Part shown: positions 24,777 through 35,100 of the stretch, one piece after another
How the letters are laid out: the number at the start of each line of letters is the position of its first letter
Position numbering within the stretch: position 1 is the first letter of the stretch
Assembly (NCBI GenBank): GCA_937920545.1
Contig: CAKZUG010000072.1
Location: forward strand, 1 to 40,721
Direction of reading: 5' to 3'
DNA: 40,721 nucleotides
Origin: an uncultured Saccharophagus sp.
Lineage (GTDB): Bacteria; Pseudomonadota; Gammaproteobacteria; Pseudomonadales; Cellvibrionaceae
Notes under the pieces: generated by a model
Database searches by the model: none
Seen by the model: only the letters and a program-made list of their open reading frames with translations
Told to the model about the DNA's origin: nothing
Program-made: the position numbers and the translations under genes

Positions 24777-25607
24777 TTATTTATCAATCTCATATACATC
24801 TACCCAGTCAACTAGCATGGCAGAGGTTTTGTTTGCTTTAGCATTTTTAGTTGCTTTATAACTACTGTTATAAGCTTCTTGCCAGCTTGAGTCTGCTACC
24901 CATGCGTTGATGAAGATAGGCATTTTACCTTTGGGTACATTTTTACTATCGCTAAAGCGGTAGACTTCTGTTGAGCCAACTTTAAAAATCAGGCTCTCTT
25001 TAGACCACAGTATTTCATATGTGCGCCATGCGTTAGTGTCACTGCTATAGTCAGCTTCACGGCTTAAGTGAGTGCCATATTTTGTTGCGTTTTGCTCATA
25101 TTTTTGTGCGGCTCTGTCCCATTTGTACCAAGTAGAGACCAATAAGTCGTCTTTCTTTGTGCCTGCTGTATGATTCGTTAACCATTCAAAATCAATTTCA
25201 TCTGACTTAAGCTTTTTGTTTTCCATATATTGACGGTATAAAAACGCGCCATGTACGATGCCTTTTTGGTTATGATTAACCTTGGCTCTCCAGCGAATAC
25301 GAATGTTTTTAGTATCGCTAGGGCCGTATGATTTTTTGGTTTTAATCAATGACTGCCCAAAAGAACCTTTCTTTTTAGCGTTATAGGTACGTACACTCAT
25401 GCTGATTTGGCCTTGGCCATTAATCCAGCCGCGTGAGTTAAATTGACCACGGCCTTGGACGTGTGTCTCTGTTCCCCAGACCTTACTGTTCACGGCAGAA
25501 CCTTTCTTGCCGTTGAAGTCATCTCTGAATAATTTTTTGTCGGCAAGTGCGATACTTGGCGTCATAATGATTAATGCTAAAGTTAACGTGTATATGCCTT
25601 TAAACAT
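24777..25607 (-). CDS. Secreted GH16 glycoside hydrolase
   Basis: This gene encodes 276 residues. A signal peptide ends near 22 (ALA). A single GH16 beta-jelly-roll domain follows, with the catalytic E-x-D-x-E as Glu137, Asp139 and Glu141 in DEIDFEWL; Glu137 is the expected nucleophile and Glu141 the acid/base. FFRDDF-like opening, IRWRAKV and the closing VDWVDVYE strand fit the family. GH16 enzymes cut beta-1,3 or beta-1,4 linkages in laminarin, lichenan, agar, porphyran or carrageenan. Without a close reference the substrate is unsure. It lies 226 bases after the ulvan-lyase-like gene on the same strand, separated by a strong hairpin. GGGGAAG precedes the ATG. Confidence 0.87.
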   Translation of the reverse strand: MFKGIYTLTLALIIMTPSIALADKKLFRDDFNGKKGSAVNSKVWGTETHVQGRGQFNSRGWINGQGQISMSVRTYNAKKKGSFGQSLIKTKKSYGPSDTKNIRIRWRAKVNHNQKGIVHGAFLYRQYMENKKLKSDEIDFEWLTNHTAGTKKDDLLVSTWYKWDRAAQKYEQNATKYGTHLSREADYSSDTNAWRTYEILWSKESLIFKVGSTEVYRFSDSKNVPKGKMPIFINAWVADSSWQEAYNSSYKATKNAKANKTSAMLVDWVDVYEIDK

Positions 25608-25774
25608 ACTTACTTCCCCTTATTGATTCTTATTTGTTATTACTAAAGAACTAATAATATAGGATGTTTTTAAATTTGAATATAAAAAATGTGAGCTAGC
25701 CCGCAAAACAGCTGTAGTGGGTACTAAAGTGTGTGGAAGAGTATCAAAGAGGGTGTGGTCGTATCATTATAAGG

Positions 25775-25812
25775 TGACCCGCTTCAATTTTTGATGGAAA
25801 TTGAGCGGGTCA
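25775..25812. terminator. Strong hairpin between the lyase-like and GH16 genes
   Basis: TGACCCGCTTCAATTT (25775-25790) pairs with AAATTGAGCGGGTCA (25798-25812) with one bulged base, a 15-bp stem. It lies 22 bases past the lyase-like stop. On the minus strand no long T-run follows, but stem strength and place suggest 3'-end formation or mRNA protection. The lyase-like and GH16 genes may therefore be expressed at different levels. Confidence 0.65.
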
Positions 25813-25833
25813 AGTATCGTTTTTATTTTATAT

Positions 25834-28020
25834 CTAATAAAAACGGAGTCTTATTTTATTACAGCGCTCGGTTTTCGCATGAGTAAACTTAAACCTAGTG
25901 CCGGTAAGTTTGTTTGTTGATGTATAGTTGCTATTAATATTTAAACGGCCCTGACCATTTAGTGAGGTGAGTAGTCCTCTAAAAGCACAACTGCCTTTTA
26001 CATCCCATAATTGAAGAGTCTTGTCTTTAGCCCCCGACTTTAATTGAATGCAGTCTGACGAAGAAAGATCAATCACAACACGTTTCTTACGCTCAATATG
26101 TGTCGTGTTTTTGCAATCTTCAGCGGGTTTTGTTTTATCAACGGTCACCGTTTGATCATTATTGTCGGATGTTTCGATCGCGGTAGTGCTGCTGATAAGT
26201 GTGGTACGTGCATGTCGAGTGCTCTTATTCCCTTGGTTATCGAAAGCTTCCACACGTAGGTGGTATTCGCCATTCGCTAAATTGGACATCTTGCTATGGT
26301 TTATCCACCGGTAGGGTTCTGAATGTTGGCTTGATACCTTTTGGTTGTTTAAATAAAGATCTACGCGTTTTATACCGTCTCGATCAGAGGTATTAACAAT
26401 AATGTTAATATTGTTAGCATTTGATTCTGAAGATCCTTCTACAGTAATACTGATTTGAGGGCCTTCATTATCCGCTGTTGTGGCGGAGGGTGTTGGCGTT
26501 GTTTGAACCGTCGGTTTTTGTGTGCTTACTGGTTTTGGTTTTGGTGTCGATTTTTCTAAACCAAGGTCATAAACATGAAGGTAAATGGGCTGCGCGCTAC
26601 CTGATTTTCTCTGCATAAGATAAAAATACAGCTTACCATCAGCAATATAGACGTTACCGTGACGGAACTGTTTACCCGCTTTTGGTGATTGGTAAACCCG
26701 TTGCCATTTGTTGGTGCCACCCGTTGTCTTTTCAACGAAAATACGACCGCCCTCTAAGCCAATTAAGTAAACTTGATTTTGGTAGGTGTACAGATTACCG
26801 CCAGGAAAATCGGTGCTGACTGTAAAGTTTTTCGCACCGGCTTTTTTATAAGTATGGATATTTTTTTTGGTTTTTTTATCACGCATGGCTGTAACCATGT
26901 GGATATCACCACGCTCAGTTACCGTCCAATCGGCACCCACGTTCATTGTAACGCTATTTTTACCTGTGTTTTTAAATAAATCACCCGGCTCAGATGCTTT
27001 TAATGGTTCAGGGTTAATAACAGGCAGTTTAAGCGCTTTACCGTTATGATCTTTCCATTGGGTTAAACCATTGGGGTCATCTGAATAAGCAAAATATTGG
27101 CCGTTATTATAGGCATATTGATCGTTATTGTTGTTTGATCGCTTGGCAAAACCAATGCGCATTTTTCCGCTTTCAAATTTGATGTCGCCATATAAACCCC
27201 AGTTTTCATTCATGCTGGATTTTTTCTTAGCGTTCATAATATTAAATTGAGTGAAATCACTCCATTTAGAGCCGCTGTATTTGGCAAACTTGTAGGCACC
27301 ATTATTGTTTCCACCTTCGCGGATCCACATAAACAGCTCGCCTTTAGTGTTGTTGAAAAAATTTGGATACGTTAGCGAACGGTAATCTGTACCTTTTCTT
27401 AAGCCTAAGTGCTTGTAGTTACCCTTTTTACTGTTGACAAACTGGTTTAATGTGAAGTCTTTGTCGGCAACATCAGCAGCGCTATTCTTAGAGAAACTAT
27501 AACGGAAGTAATCGTCTTTAAATGCGCCATCTGCCGGGCGTTTTTCAGAATATGAATGCATATCGTAAAGTAAATGGATCGTGCCGTCTTCAGGTGCGAT
27601 ACCAACAGCAATCGTGTTATGTGACTCACCCAAGTGTGGCTTATTCTGAAAACCAGTATGTCGATGCGGGAATTCAATGGTTTTAGTGACGCCCGTTTTC
27701 ATGTTATAACGCGATAACATAACATGACGATCATTTTTACCGCCTCTATACCATGTCATAAATACATAGTTTTTATAGACTTTTATACAGTCACCATGCG
27801 GTGTGATGCGACTGCCAAAAACAAAATCGTAGCCCGAGCCCCCATTTTTTGCATTAAAATCAACAGATTTACCATCAAAATATAAGCCTCTGTCTGAGAT
27901 TTTAACTTCTTTTTCGAATGTGATTTTTGCTGTAGCTTGTTGAGCTATAATAGCGGCGGATATTACCAATGAAAATTGGCTAAGCTTGATGCTTATTTTT
28001 TTAAATAATATTGGTTTCAT
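25834..28020 (-). CDS. Ulvan-lyase-like (PL24/PL25) secreted enzyme with Ig-like and C-terminal modules
   Basis: This gene encodes 728 residues. The signal peptide ends near 31 (ATA). Residues 35-485 form a BNR-4 type seven-bladed propeller like the ulvan lyases of PL24 and PL25: RITPHGDC, FMTWYRGGKNDRHVMLSRYN, FPHRHTGF, GESHNTIAVGI (His134), LYDMHSY (His155), DYRSLTYPNFF (Tyr213, Arg214), and GGNNNGAY. Two His plus Tyr/Arg fit the catalytic set reported for PL25. A Thr/Pro/Lys linker (about 487-512) leads to an Ig-like domain (519-610), then a Cys-containing C-terminal module (640-728). Ulvan lyases cleave ulvan by beta-elimination, giving unsaturated uronate ends. AAGGGTG precedes the ATG. 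Family membership is recalled from memory. Confidence 0.82.
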   Translation of the reverse strand: MKPILFKKISIKLSQFSLVISAAIIAQQATAKITFEKEVKISDRGLYFDGKSVDFNAKNGGSGYDFVFGSRITPHGDCIKVYKNYVFMTWYRGGKNDRHVMLSRYNMKTGVTKTIEFPHRHTGFQNKPHLGESHNTIAVGIAPEDGTIHLLYDMHSYSEKRPADGAFKDDYFRYSFSKNSAADVADKDFTLNQFVNSKKGNYKHLGLRKGTDYRSLTYPNFFNNTKGELFMWIREGGNNNGAYKFAKYSGSKWSDFTQFNIMNAKKKSSMNENWGLYGDIKFESGKMRIGFAKRSNNNNDQYAYNNGQYFAYSDDPNGLTQWKDHNGKALKLPVINPEPLKASEPGDLFKNTGKNSVTMNVGADWTVTERGDIHMVTAMRDKKTKKNIHTYKKAGAKNFTVSTDFPGGNLYTYQNQVYLIGLEGGRIFVEKTTGGTNKWQRVYQSPKAGKQFRHGNVYIADGKLYFYLMQRKSGSAQPIYLHVYDLGLEKSTPKPKPVSTQKPTVQTTPTPSATTADNEGPQISITVEGSSESNANNINIIVNTSDRDGIKRVDLYLNNQKVSSQHSEPYRWINHSKMSNLANGEYHLRVEAFDNQGNKSTRHARTTLISSTTAIETSDNNDQTVTVDKTKPAEDCKNTTHIERKKRVVIDLSSSDCIQLKSGAKDKTLQLWDVKGSCAFRGLLTSLNGQGRLNINSNYTSTNKLTGTRFKFTHAKTERCNKIRLRFY

Positions 28021-28390
28021 AAAACACCCTTGTAGTGTTGCTTGTATTTTCGTTTTAAAATGATGAAAAAAACACCCGTATTTATTTTAATTGGCATGTT
28101 TTAGGTTTTTTGTAATAAAAGGTGACGGGTTTATACCTTAATTGTCACTTTAAATGACTTTTGGTGCTGAGTGGTGAGTGATTGCTCGATTTGTGAGCGG
28201 CGTCATAAATATTATGACTTTAGTCTTGGTGGCGTTCTTTTTTAGGTTGTTTCAACCAGAATGGGTAATTAGATTGTTTAAATGAAGCAATTCAGAGAGA
28301 ATAGCGCGCCTAAAAGGTGTTCACTATTTAACGGTGATAATTTTTTACCTTGCGACACCACTTAATCTCACTATTTATAAAGAAGCAGTA
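28021..28390. promoter_or_regulatory. Divergent promoter region with a palindrome at 28202-28218
   Basis: These 370 bases separate the lyase-like gene (minus) from prfC (plus). GTCATAA-ATA-TTATGAC at 28202-28218 is a perfect 7+7 palindrome, a candidate operator. No CRP-type site or other known motif was found. prfC has a weak AAGAAG ribosome site before 28391. Confidence 0.4.
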
Positions 28391-29974
28391 ATGGCCGATC
28401 AACAATTTTTAAGTCAAGTGAACAAGCGTAGAACCTTTGCGATTATTTCTCACCCCGATGCGGGTAAAACGACCATTACTGAAAAGTTATTGTTGTTTGG
28501 CAATGCTATTTTGCTTGCTGGTACAGTGAAGGGTAAAAAGGGGGCGCATGCGAAATCTGACTGGATGAGTATGGAGCAAGAGCGTGGTATTTCTGTGACC
28601 TCATCGGTTATGCAGTTCCCCTACAAAGAGCGTACGGTGAATTTACTTGATACGCCGGGTCACGAAGACTTCTCTGAAGACACCTACCGCACCTTAACAG
28701 CTGTTGACTCTGTCCTTATGGTGATAGATGGCGCTAAAGGTGTGGAGGATCGCACAGTTAAGCTTATGGAAGTTTGCCGCTTACGCGATACGCCTATTTT
28801 AACGTTTATTAACAAAATGGACCGCGATATACGCGACCCTATTGATGTGATGGACGAGATAGAATCGGTATTAAATATTGCTTGCGCGCCTATAAACTGG
28901 CCTATTGGCATGGGTAAAGAGTTCAAAGGTGTGTATAACCTCTACACCGATACCATCCATGTGTATAAACAAGGCCAGGGCAGTATTATCCCCGATGATA
29001 CCCAGATACAAGGGTTAGATAGCCAAGAAGCGACCGACTTTTTAGGTGTGTATGCCGAAGACGTCCGCGAAGAGTTAGAGCTAGTAAAAGGCGCAACACA
29101 TCAATTTAATTCTGATGATTACTTGGCAGGCAAACTCACACCTGTGTTTTTTGGTACGGCATTAGCTAACTTTGGCGTACGTGAGATGCTAGACGGGTTT
29201 GTCGAGTGGGCACCCAAGCCATTACCGCGTGAGACAGACATACGAGAAGTGCCGTCTGATGACGAGGCGTTTTCTGGTTTTGTGTTTAAAATTCAAGCCA
29301 ATATGGACCCTAAACACCGTGACCGCATCGCGTTTATGCGTGTTTGTTCTGGCCGTTATACGCGCGGCATGAAAATGCGACATGTGCGTTTAGGTAAAGA
29401 TATTAAAATTAGCGACGCAGTCACCTTTTTAGCCGGCGACCGAAACCAAGTGGAAGAGGCTATTTCAGGTGACATTATTGGCTTGCATAACCATGGAACC
29501 ATCCAAATAGGCGATACGTTTTCGTCGGGCGAAGCGTTAAAATTTACGGGTATCCCGCATTTTGCACCCGAGCTTTTTAGGCGTATCCGCTTAAAAGATC
29601 CGCTTAAAATGAAGCAGCTGCAAAAAGGGCTACAGCAGTTATCAGAAGAAGGCTCTACACAAGTCTTTTTCCCGCTTAACAATAACGATATTGTTGTGGG
29701 TGCTGTGGGCGTGCTGCAATTTGAAGTGGTCGCCTATCGTTTGAAAGATGAGTATAAAGTCGAGGCGATTTATGAGCCTGTTAATGTAGCAACAGCACGC
29801 TGGGTCGATTGTGAATCTAGCGCTAAGCTTGAAGAGTTTAAGCGTAAATGCGCCGATAATCTGTCTATAGATGGCGGTGGTCATCTAACCTATTTGGCCC
29901 CTACACGCGTTAACCTGAGCTTAAGCCAAGATCGGTATCCTGATGTGGTATTTAGAGCAACAAGAGAACATTAA
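28391..29974 (+). CDS. prfC: Peptide chain release factor 3
   Basis: This gene encodes 527 residues from the ATG at 28391, close to Escherichia coli RF3 (529). The usual start [10 protein letters not shown] is chosen; upstream in-frame codons to 28334 add an unlikely hydrophobic leader. RF3 is a GTPase that drives RF1/RF2 off the ribosome after peptide release. G1 is HPDAGKTT (21-28), G3 [16 protein letters not shown], and G4 NKMD. The elongation-factor-like domains 2 and 3 follow ([18 protein letters not shown]). It stands alone, as is common. Confidence 0.97.
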   Translation: MADQQFLSQVNKRRTFAIISHPDAGKTTITEKLLLFGNAILLAGTVKGKKGAHAKSDWMSMEQERGISVTSSVMQFPYKERTVNLLDTPGHEDFSEDTYRTLTAVDSVLMVIDGAKGVEDRTVKLMEVCRLRDTPILTFINKMDRDIRDPIDVMDEIESVLNIACAPINWPIGMGKEFKGVYNLYTDTIHVYKQGQGSIIPDDTQIQGLDSQEATDFLGVYAEDVREELELVKGATHQFNSDDYLAGKLTPVFFGTALANFGVREMLDGFVEWAPKPLPRETDIREVPSDDEAFSGFVFKIQANMDPKHRDRIAFMRVCSGRYTRGMKMRHVRLGKDIKISDAVTFLAGDRNQVEEAISGDIIGLHNHGTIQIGDTFSSGEALKFTGIPHFAPELFRRIRLKDPLKMKQLQKGLQQLSEEGSTQVFFPLNNNDIVVGAVGVLQFEVVAYRLKDEYKVEAIYEPVNVATARWVDCESSAKLEEFKRKCADNLSIDGGGHLTYLAPTRVNLSLSQDRYPDVVFRATREH

Positions 29975-30060
29975 CGATAATAAATGACGCTGGCAAAACG
30001 GGAGTGATAACCCATCAAGCCGGTTTTAAATATGATTAAAGGATGAAAGTAAGGTTCAGT

Positions 30061-30663
30061 ATGCAGGATGAAGTCATATTAAACATGAAAATCCCCAGTA
30101 CCATACCGCGCACGTATTCGCGGTTGGCGCGCTGGGTGGGTAAAACTTGTCTTACCCTAATGGGCTGGCAGGTAAAAGGAGAATTACCCAAGGCTAAGAA
30201 AGTTGTTTTTATTGCAGCGCCACACACATCCAATTGGGATTTTGTGGTGGCTATGCTAGCGATCATGGCCATTGGCTTACGTGTTTCATTTTTAATGAAG
30301 AAAGAAGCGTTTATTTGGCCATTTAAATCACTTTTTTTGTGGTTGGGCGGCGTGCCTGTTGATCGTAGTCAGCATACGCAGCTGGTCGATCACACGACCA
30401 ATTGGTTTAACGATCAAGAGTCTGCATGGATGGGGTTGGCGCCCGAAGGAACACGTAAAAAAGTCGACGCCTATAAAACAGGTTTTATCCGTATTGCTCG
30501 TGCCGCAAACGTTCCTGTCTGCTTCATGTGCTGGGATTACCCGTCAAAAACATTGCATTTAGAGCCATGTTGGGAGTTAACCCAAGATGATGCCACTGAG
30601 GCGCTGGCCATTAAAAAGCACATATCAAAACATTACCGTGGTCGTCACTCCTGCAATCAATAG
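30061..30663 (+). CDS. 1-acyl-glycerol-3-phosphate acyltransferase-like protein
   Basis: This gene encodes 200 residues from the ATG at 30061, which has AAGG about six bases upstream; the earlier ATG at 30043 overlaps its own Shine-Dalgarno. The PlsC-type motifs are present: H-x4-D as His55-Thr-Ser-Asn-Trp-Asp60 in APHTSNWDF, and the phosphate-binding APEGTRKK. VPVDRS lies between. The family moves an acyl chain to lysophosphatidate or a related lysolipid at the inner membrane. The HTSNWD variant belongs to a small subfamily found beside many genes in marine bacteria whose exact acceptor is not known to me. Confidence 0.87.
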   Translation: MQDEVILNMKIPSTIPRTYSRLARWVGKTCLTLMGWQVKGELPKAKKVVFIAAPHTSNWDFVVAMLAIMAIGLRVSFLMKKEAFIWPFKSLFLWLGGVPVDRSQHTQLVDHTTNWFNDQESAWMGLAPEGTRKKVDAYKTGFIRIARAANVPVCFMCWDYPSKTLHLEPCWELTQDDATEALAIKKHISKHYRGRHSCNQ

Positions 30664-30753
30664 CGATCCTGCTTGTGATTTTTTCTATCAGATTGACTGA
30701 CGCTCGCGTTACCGTTTCTTCAAAATCTAGGTTTGTTAAAGAAAGGATGTTCC

Positions 30754-31845
30754 ATGCTAGCTAGCTCTCCTGTTTCGCGGTTTATGTTAACCGCTGCAAC
30801 GTTTGTTATTGTTATCGCCGGCATGCGTGCCGCAGAATCTATCTTGGTGCCGTTTTTATTGTCGCTATTTATTGCCGTTATTGCCTCGCCACCATTGTTG
30901 TGGCTCAAAAACAAAGGTTTGCCTAACGGCTTAGCCATGCTGATTGTGATAGGCGTTATTGTGATTAATTTTATTTTAATTGGCATGGTGGTAGGGGCAT
31001 CTATTACCGACTTTAGGCAAGACTTACCCCAATACCAAGAGCGCTTAACCCTTATAACGGCCGACTTATTTACTCGGTTGGAAGGGTTAGGGCTAAATGT
31101 CGATGTATCGCAATTGCGCGAAAGTTTTAAGCCTTCGGCAGCGCTTGCCATTGCGGGTAATACGCTTGCCCAGTTAGGCAATATGATGACCAATGCGTTT
31201 CTTATTTTATTGCTGGTTATTTTTATTTTGGCCGAAGAGGTCAATATGCGTGAAAAAATCCAGTTCGGCATTAAAAATTCAAGCCAAACATTGGAGGCTA
31301 TTAGTACTTTTACCTCGGGCGTTAACCAGTATATTGCGATTAAAACCACCATGAGCGCGTTAACAGGCGGCATTATACTTGTTTGGTTATGGGCTTTTGA
31401 TATCGAATATTTTGTACTTTGGGGGTTACTGGCGTTTTTACTGAATTATATTCCCACTTTTGGCTCTATTTTAGCGGCTGTTCCTGCGATTTTACTGGCC
31501 GTGGTACAGGTAGGTATTGGTCAAGCGGCGTTTGTTGGTTTGGGATTTTTACTGACGAACGTGATTGTGGGTAACGTGATTGAGCCACGGGTAATGGGCC
31601 GAGGTTTAGGGTTATCTGCACTTGTGGTATTTTTATCACTAGTCTTTTGGGGGTGGGTGCTTGGGCCAATTGGTATGCTGTTGTCGATACCGCTCACCAT
31701 GACGGTAAAAATTGCGTTAGAAAGTTTTGAAGATACGCGTTGGCTGGGCATTATGATGGGGTCGGGCGTAGAGGCACACCACAAAAGCCAATGGGATACC
31801 GATACAAGCAGTGCTATCAAGCAGTTGTCTAATACTAAAAAATAA
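30754..31845 (+). CDS. AI-2E family transporter (PerM-like)
   Basis: This gene encodes 363 residues from the ATG at 30754, which has AAAGGA (30742-30747) six bases upstream. It is a polytopic membrane protein with about eight transmembrane helices, and a soluble stretch (about 85-145) between helices 3 and 4. LNYIPTFGSILAAVPAILLA and NVIEPRVMGRGLGLSALVV are signatures of the family. Members export autoinducer-2 or act as ion/proton antiporters; substrate is unsure here. A 15-bp tandem repeat lies over the stop codon. Confidence 0.9.
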   Translation: MLASSPVSRFMLTAATFVIVIAGMRAAESILVPFLLSLFIAVIASPPLLWLKNKGLPNGLAMLIVIGVIVINFILIGMVVGASITDFRQDLPQYQERLTLITADLFTRLEGLGLNVDVSQLRESFKPSAALAIAGNTLAQLGNMMTNAFLILLLVIFILAEEVNMREKIQFGIKNSSQTLEAISTFTSGVNQYIAIKTTMSALTGGIILVWLWAFDIEYFVLWGLLAFLLNYIPTFGSILAAVPAILLAVVQVGIGQAAFVGLGFLLTNVIVGNVIEPRVMGRGLGLSALVVFLSLVFWGWVLGPIGMLLSIPLTMTVKIALESFEDTRWLGIMMGSGVEAHHKSQWDTDTSSAIKQLSNTKK

Positions 31846-31881
31846 GTCAGCAAAAAATAAGCCAGCGAGAAATAAGCACAA
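31837..31881 (+). repeat. 15-bp tandem repeat (3 units) over the AI-2E gene stop
   Basis: AAAAAATAAGTCAGC, AAAAAATAAGCCAGC and a weaker GAGAAATAAGCACAA follow each other. The first unit supplies the last two Lys codons and the TAA stop, so later units hold extra stop codons. Confidence 0.8.
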
Positions 31882-31912
31882 AGCACTGCCTTTTTAGAAG
31901 TTAGCTGTTTAA

Positions 31913-31950
31913 CCTGACAACCCAATATTTGTGAGTATTGGGTTGTCAGG
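31913..31950. terminator. 15-bp perfect hairpin after the AI-2E gene
   Basis: CCTGACAACCCAATA (31913-31927) pairs perfectly with TATTGGGTTGTCAGG (31936-31950) around an 8-base loop. A T-run begins about 10 bases later. This probably separates the transporter gene from hrpA. The rest of 31846-32186 is C/T-rich, and a frame at 31931-32149 starts inside the hairpin and has no ribosome site. Confidence 0.75.
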
Positions 31951-32186
31951 GTGCCGCTGTTTTTTGTCTGCCTTTTTCCTCTTGCCTTCGCCTACTCACC
32001 CCTTATTTACTTACCGCTTATTCGCCACCTTTTTGCTGCCTGTTTTCTGCTGTTTTTTGTATCAATTTGTGGGTTTCTTAGCATCTTGGCTTGTGTATTC
32101 ATGGCTTATTGCCATTAAAGGCAAACCCTTATTCAAAAACTGCGTATAATCACGTTCTTTTTAAAGCGTAACCACTCTTCTATTTA

Positions 32187-35100
32187 ATGACCAATTCTAT
32201 GACAGATTCATCATCGGCCTCGCCGTCTAGCGATGCGCATAATATTCAATCAATGGCCCATTTAATCGACCATTGTATGCTCAAACATCGACATCGTTTT
32301 AAGCGTCGTTTACAGCGCTTAACGCCGCCAAAAGGTAAGCCTGTCGATACGCAAACCCAAGAGGCGCTAAACGCATTGAGTTTGCAGATTATTGATTCGG
32401 TGAGTGTGGCTAAAAAGCGCTATGAGTCTAAAACGGTTATTACCTTCAATGACGCGCTGCCTATCACGCAGCGACGCGAAGAAATAGAAAAAGCCATTAC
32501 TGACCACCAAGTGATTATTCTTGCGGGTGAGACCGGGTCGGGTAAAACAACGCAAATTCCTAAAATGTGTATGGCATTGGGGCGAGGGGTCTTTGGTAAG
32601 ATTGGTCATACTCAGCCTCGCCGTATTGCCGCGCGCACGGTGGCCGACCGTATTGCCAGCGAGTTAAACGTCGAGCTTGGCGAAGAAGTCGGCTACCAAG
32701 TGCGGTTTAATGATACGGGTAACGAGACAACCAAAATCAAGGTCATGACCGACGGTATTCTACTGGCCGATATTCAAAATGACCCTTACTTAAACCAATA
32801 CGATACACTCATTATTGATGAGGCCCATGAGCGCAGTCTAAATATTGATTTCTTACTGGGCTACCTCAAACAACTTTTACCCAAGCGCCCCGATTTAAAA
32901 ATCATCGTGACCTCGGCAACCATCGACCTTGAAAAATTTTCTGCGTTTTTTAATGGTGCCCCCATTATTGAAGTGTCCGGTCGTACCTATCCTGTTGAGG
33001 TGTTGTATCGCCCTTGGCAAGATGCCTTTGACGAATTACCCCTTGCGATTGTGGATGCCGTCACTGAAATACAATCTATATCCAAAGGCACGCGGGGCGA
33101 TATTCTTATCTTTTTAAGTGGTGAACGCGAGATCAGAGACGTCTCTCATGCCATTAAGAAAGCCAACTTGAATCAGTGGGTCGTGGTGCCATTATATGCA
33201 CGCTTAAGTTTGGCTGAGCAAAACAAAGTATTTGCTCAAAGTGCAGCACGTAAAATTGTACTTGCCACCAACGTAGCCGAAACATCCATTACTGTGCCGG
33301 GTATTCGTTACGTGATCGATCCAGGCACAGCGCGCATTAAACGTTACAGTGTCAAAAGTAAAGTGGAGCGGTTACCGATTGAGGCGATTTCACAAGCCAG
33401 CGCAAACCAGCGTAAAGGCCGCTGTGGTAGGGTAAGCGAAGGCGTGTGTATTCGTTTATATGAGCAAGATGATTTTGATGCGCGCCCCGCGTTTACTGAT
33501 GCTGAAATACTGCGCAGTAACCTTGCTGCGGTTATTTTGCAAATGCTGCAAATGGGGTTTGGCGATGTTAAACGCTTTGATTTTTTAGATAAACCCGATA
33601 ACCGTTTAATTAGCGATGGCTTTAAATTACTCGAAGAACTCGGCGCGGTAAACAGTAAAAACACCGTGACCGCGCTGGGTAAGCAAATGCAAAAGCTACC
33701 GTTAGACCCACGCTTTTCGCGTATGTTAATTGCGGCTAGCGAGCAAAATTGCTTAAAAGAAGTGCTTATTATTGTGAGTGGGTTATCCATACAAGACCCG
33801 CGCGAACGCCCCGCCGATAAGCAGCAAGCCGCCGATTTAAAGCACCGTCGATTTTTTGATGAAAACTCTGACTTTACCGCCTTTATTAACCTTTGGCATT
33901 GGGTCGAGCAAACCCGCCAAGAGACCTCGCAAAACCAATTAAAAAAACAGTGCCAAAAAGATTTTATTAATTATTTACGTGTACGTGAATGGCGAGAAAC
34001 ACACTTCCAAATTAGCAGCTCGCTCAAACAATTGGGCCTAAAAGAAAACAAAGAACCTGCTGGTTATAATGCGGTACATAAAGCCTTAGTGGCAGGATTA
34101 TTATCTAATGTTGGTTTTAAAAATCAAGAACCAGGCTCGCGAGATTACTTAGGCACACGTAACCGTAAATTTATGATTTTTCCGGGGTCTTCGCTGAAAA
34201 AAGCGCGGCCAAAATGGTTGGTCTCGGCTCAAATGTTAGAGACAAGCCAGTTATTTGCCCACACAGTAGCAAAAGTTGAAACCGAATGGGTGCTGCATTA
34301 CGCCAAACATTTACTTAAACACCATTACTTTGAACCCCATTACGACGCTAAAAGCGGGCAGGTAAAAGCGTTTGTCCGCATCAGTTTATTTGGCCTTGTC
34401 TTGGTTGAAAAAAAGCGGGTGGGCTACTCACATATTAATGAAAAAGAATCTCGTGAAATTTTTATTCGCGCAGCGTTAGTTGAGGGCGCTTATCGTGGTA
34501 AAGGCACTTTTTTTAAAAACAACAATGCGTTAATTAAAGAAGTTGAAGCGCTAGAAGCAAAATCACGTCGGCGCGATATTTTAGTCGACGACAACGTGAT
34601 TTATCATTTTTACAACGATCGTGTTCCCAGCCATATTGTTAACCTTGCCGGATTTGAATTTTGGCGAAAAGAACACGAAAAAGAAAACAAAACAGCGTTA
34701 TGCTTAAGCAAGTCTCACCTTATGTTGCACGGTGCGGGCGATGTCACGCAGGCACAATTCCCCGACGCTTTACCGTTTGGTGATATTTCGCTGCCGTTAC
34801 ATTATCACTTTGAGCCAAATCATCCGCACGATGGTGTTAGTGTCAAGGTCCCGGTGACGTATTTGCATTTGTTGCAGTCGGATTTTCTTGAGTGGCTTGT
34901 TCCGGGTTTGCTGCGTGATAAATGCATCGCATTGGTAAAAGGCTTACCCAAAGCCAAGCGCAAAAAACTGGTGCCCGTGCCCGATTATGTCGATCGTGCA
35001 CTTGGCCGTTTAAAACGTGACAATACGCTATTAACGAGCCAATTAAGCACGGAATTAAAACGCCTTTCGCTTGTCGATATTACGCCTGAAGACTGGCTTG

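Noticed and set aside
31931-32149. A hydrophobic 72-codon frame before hrpA
   Set aside because: Its start codon sits within the terminator hairpin, it has no Shine-Dalgarno, and it is a translated C/T-rich stretch.
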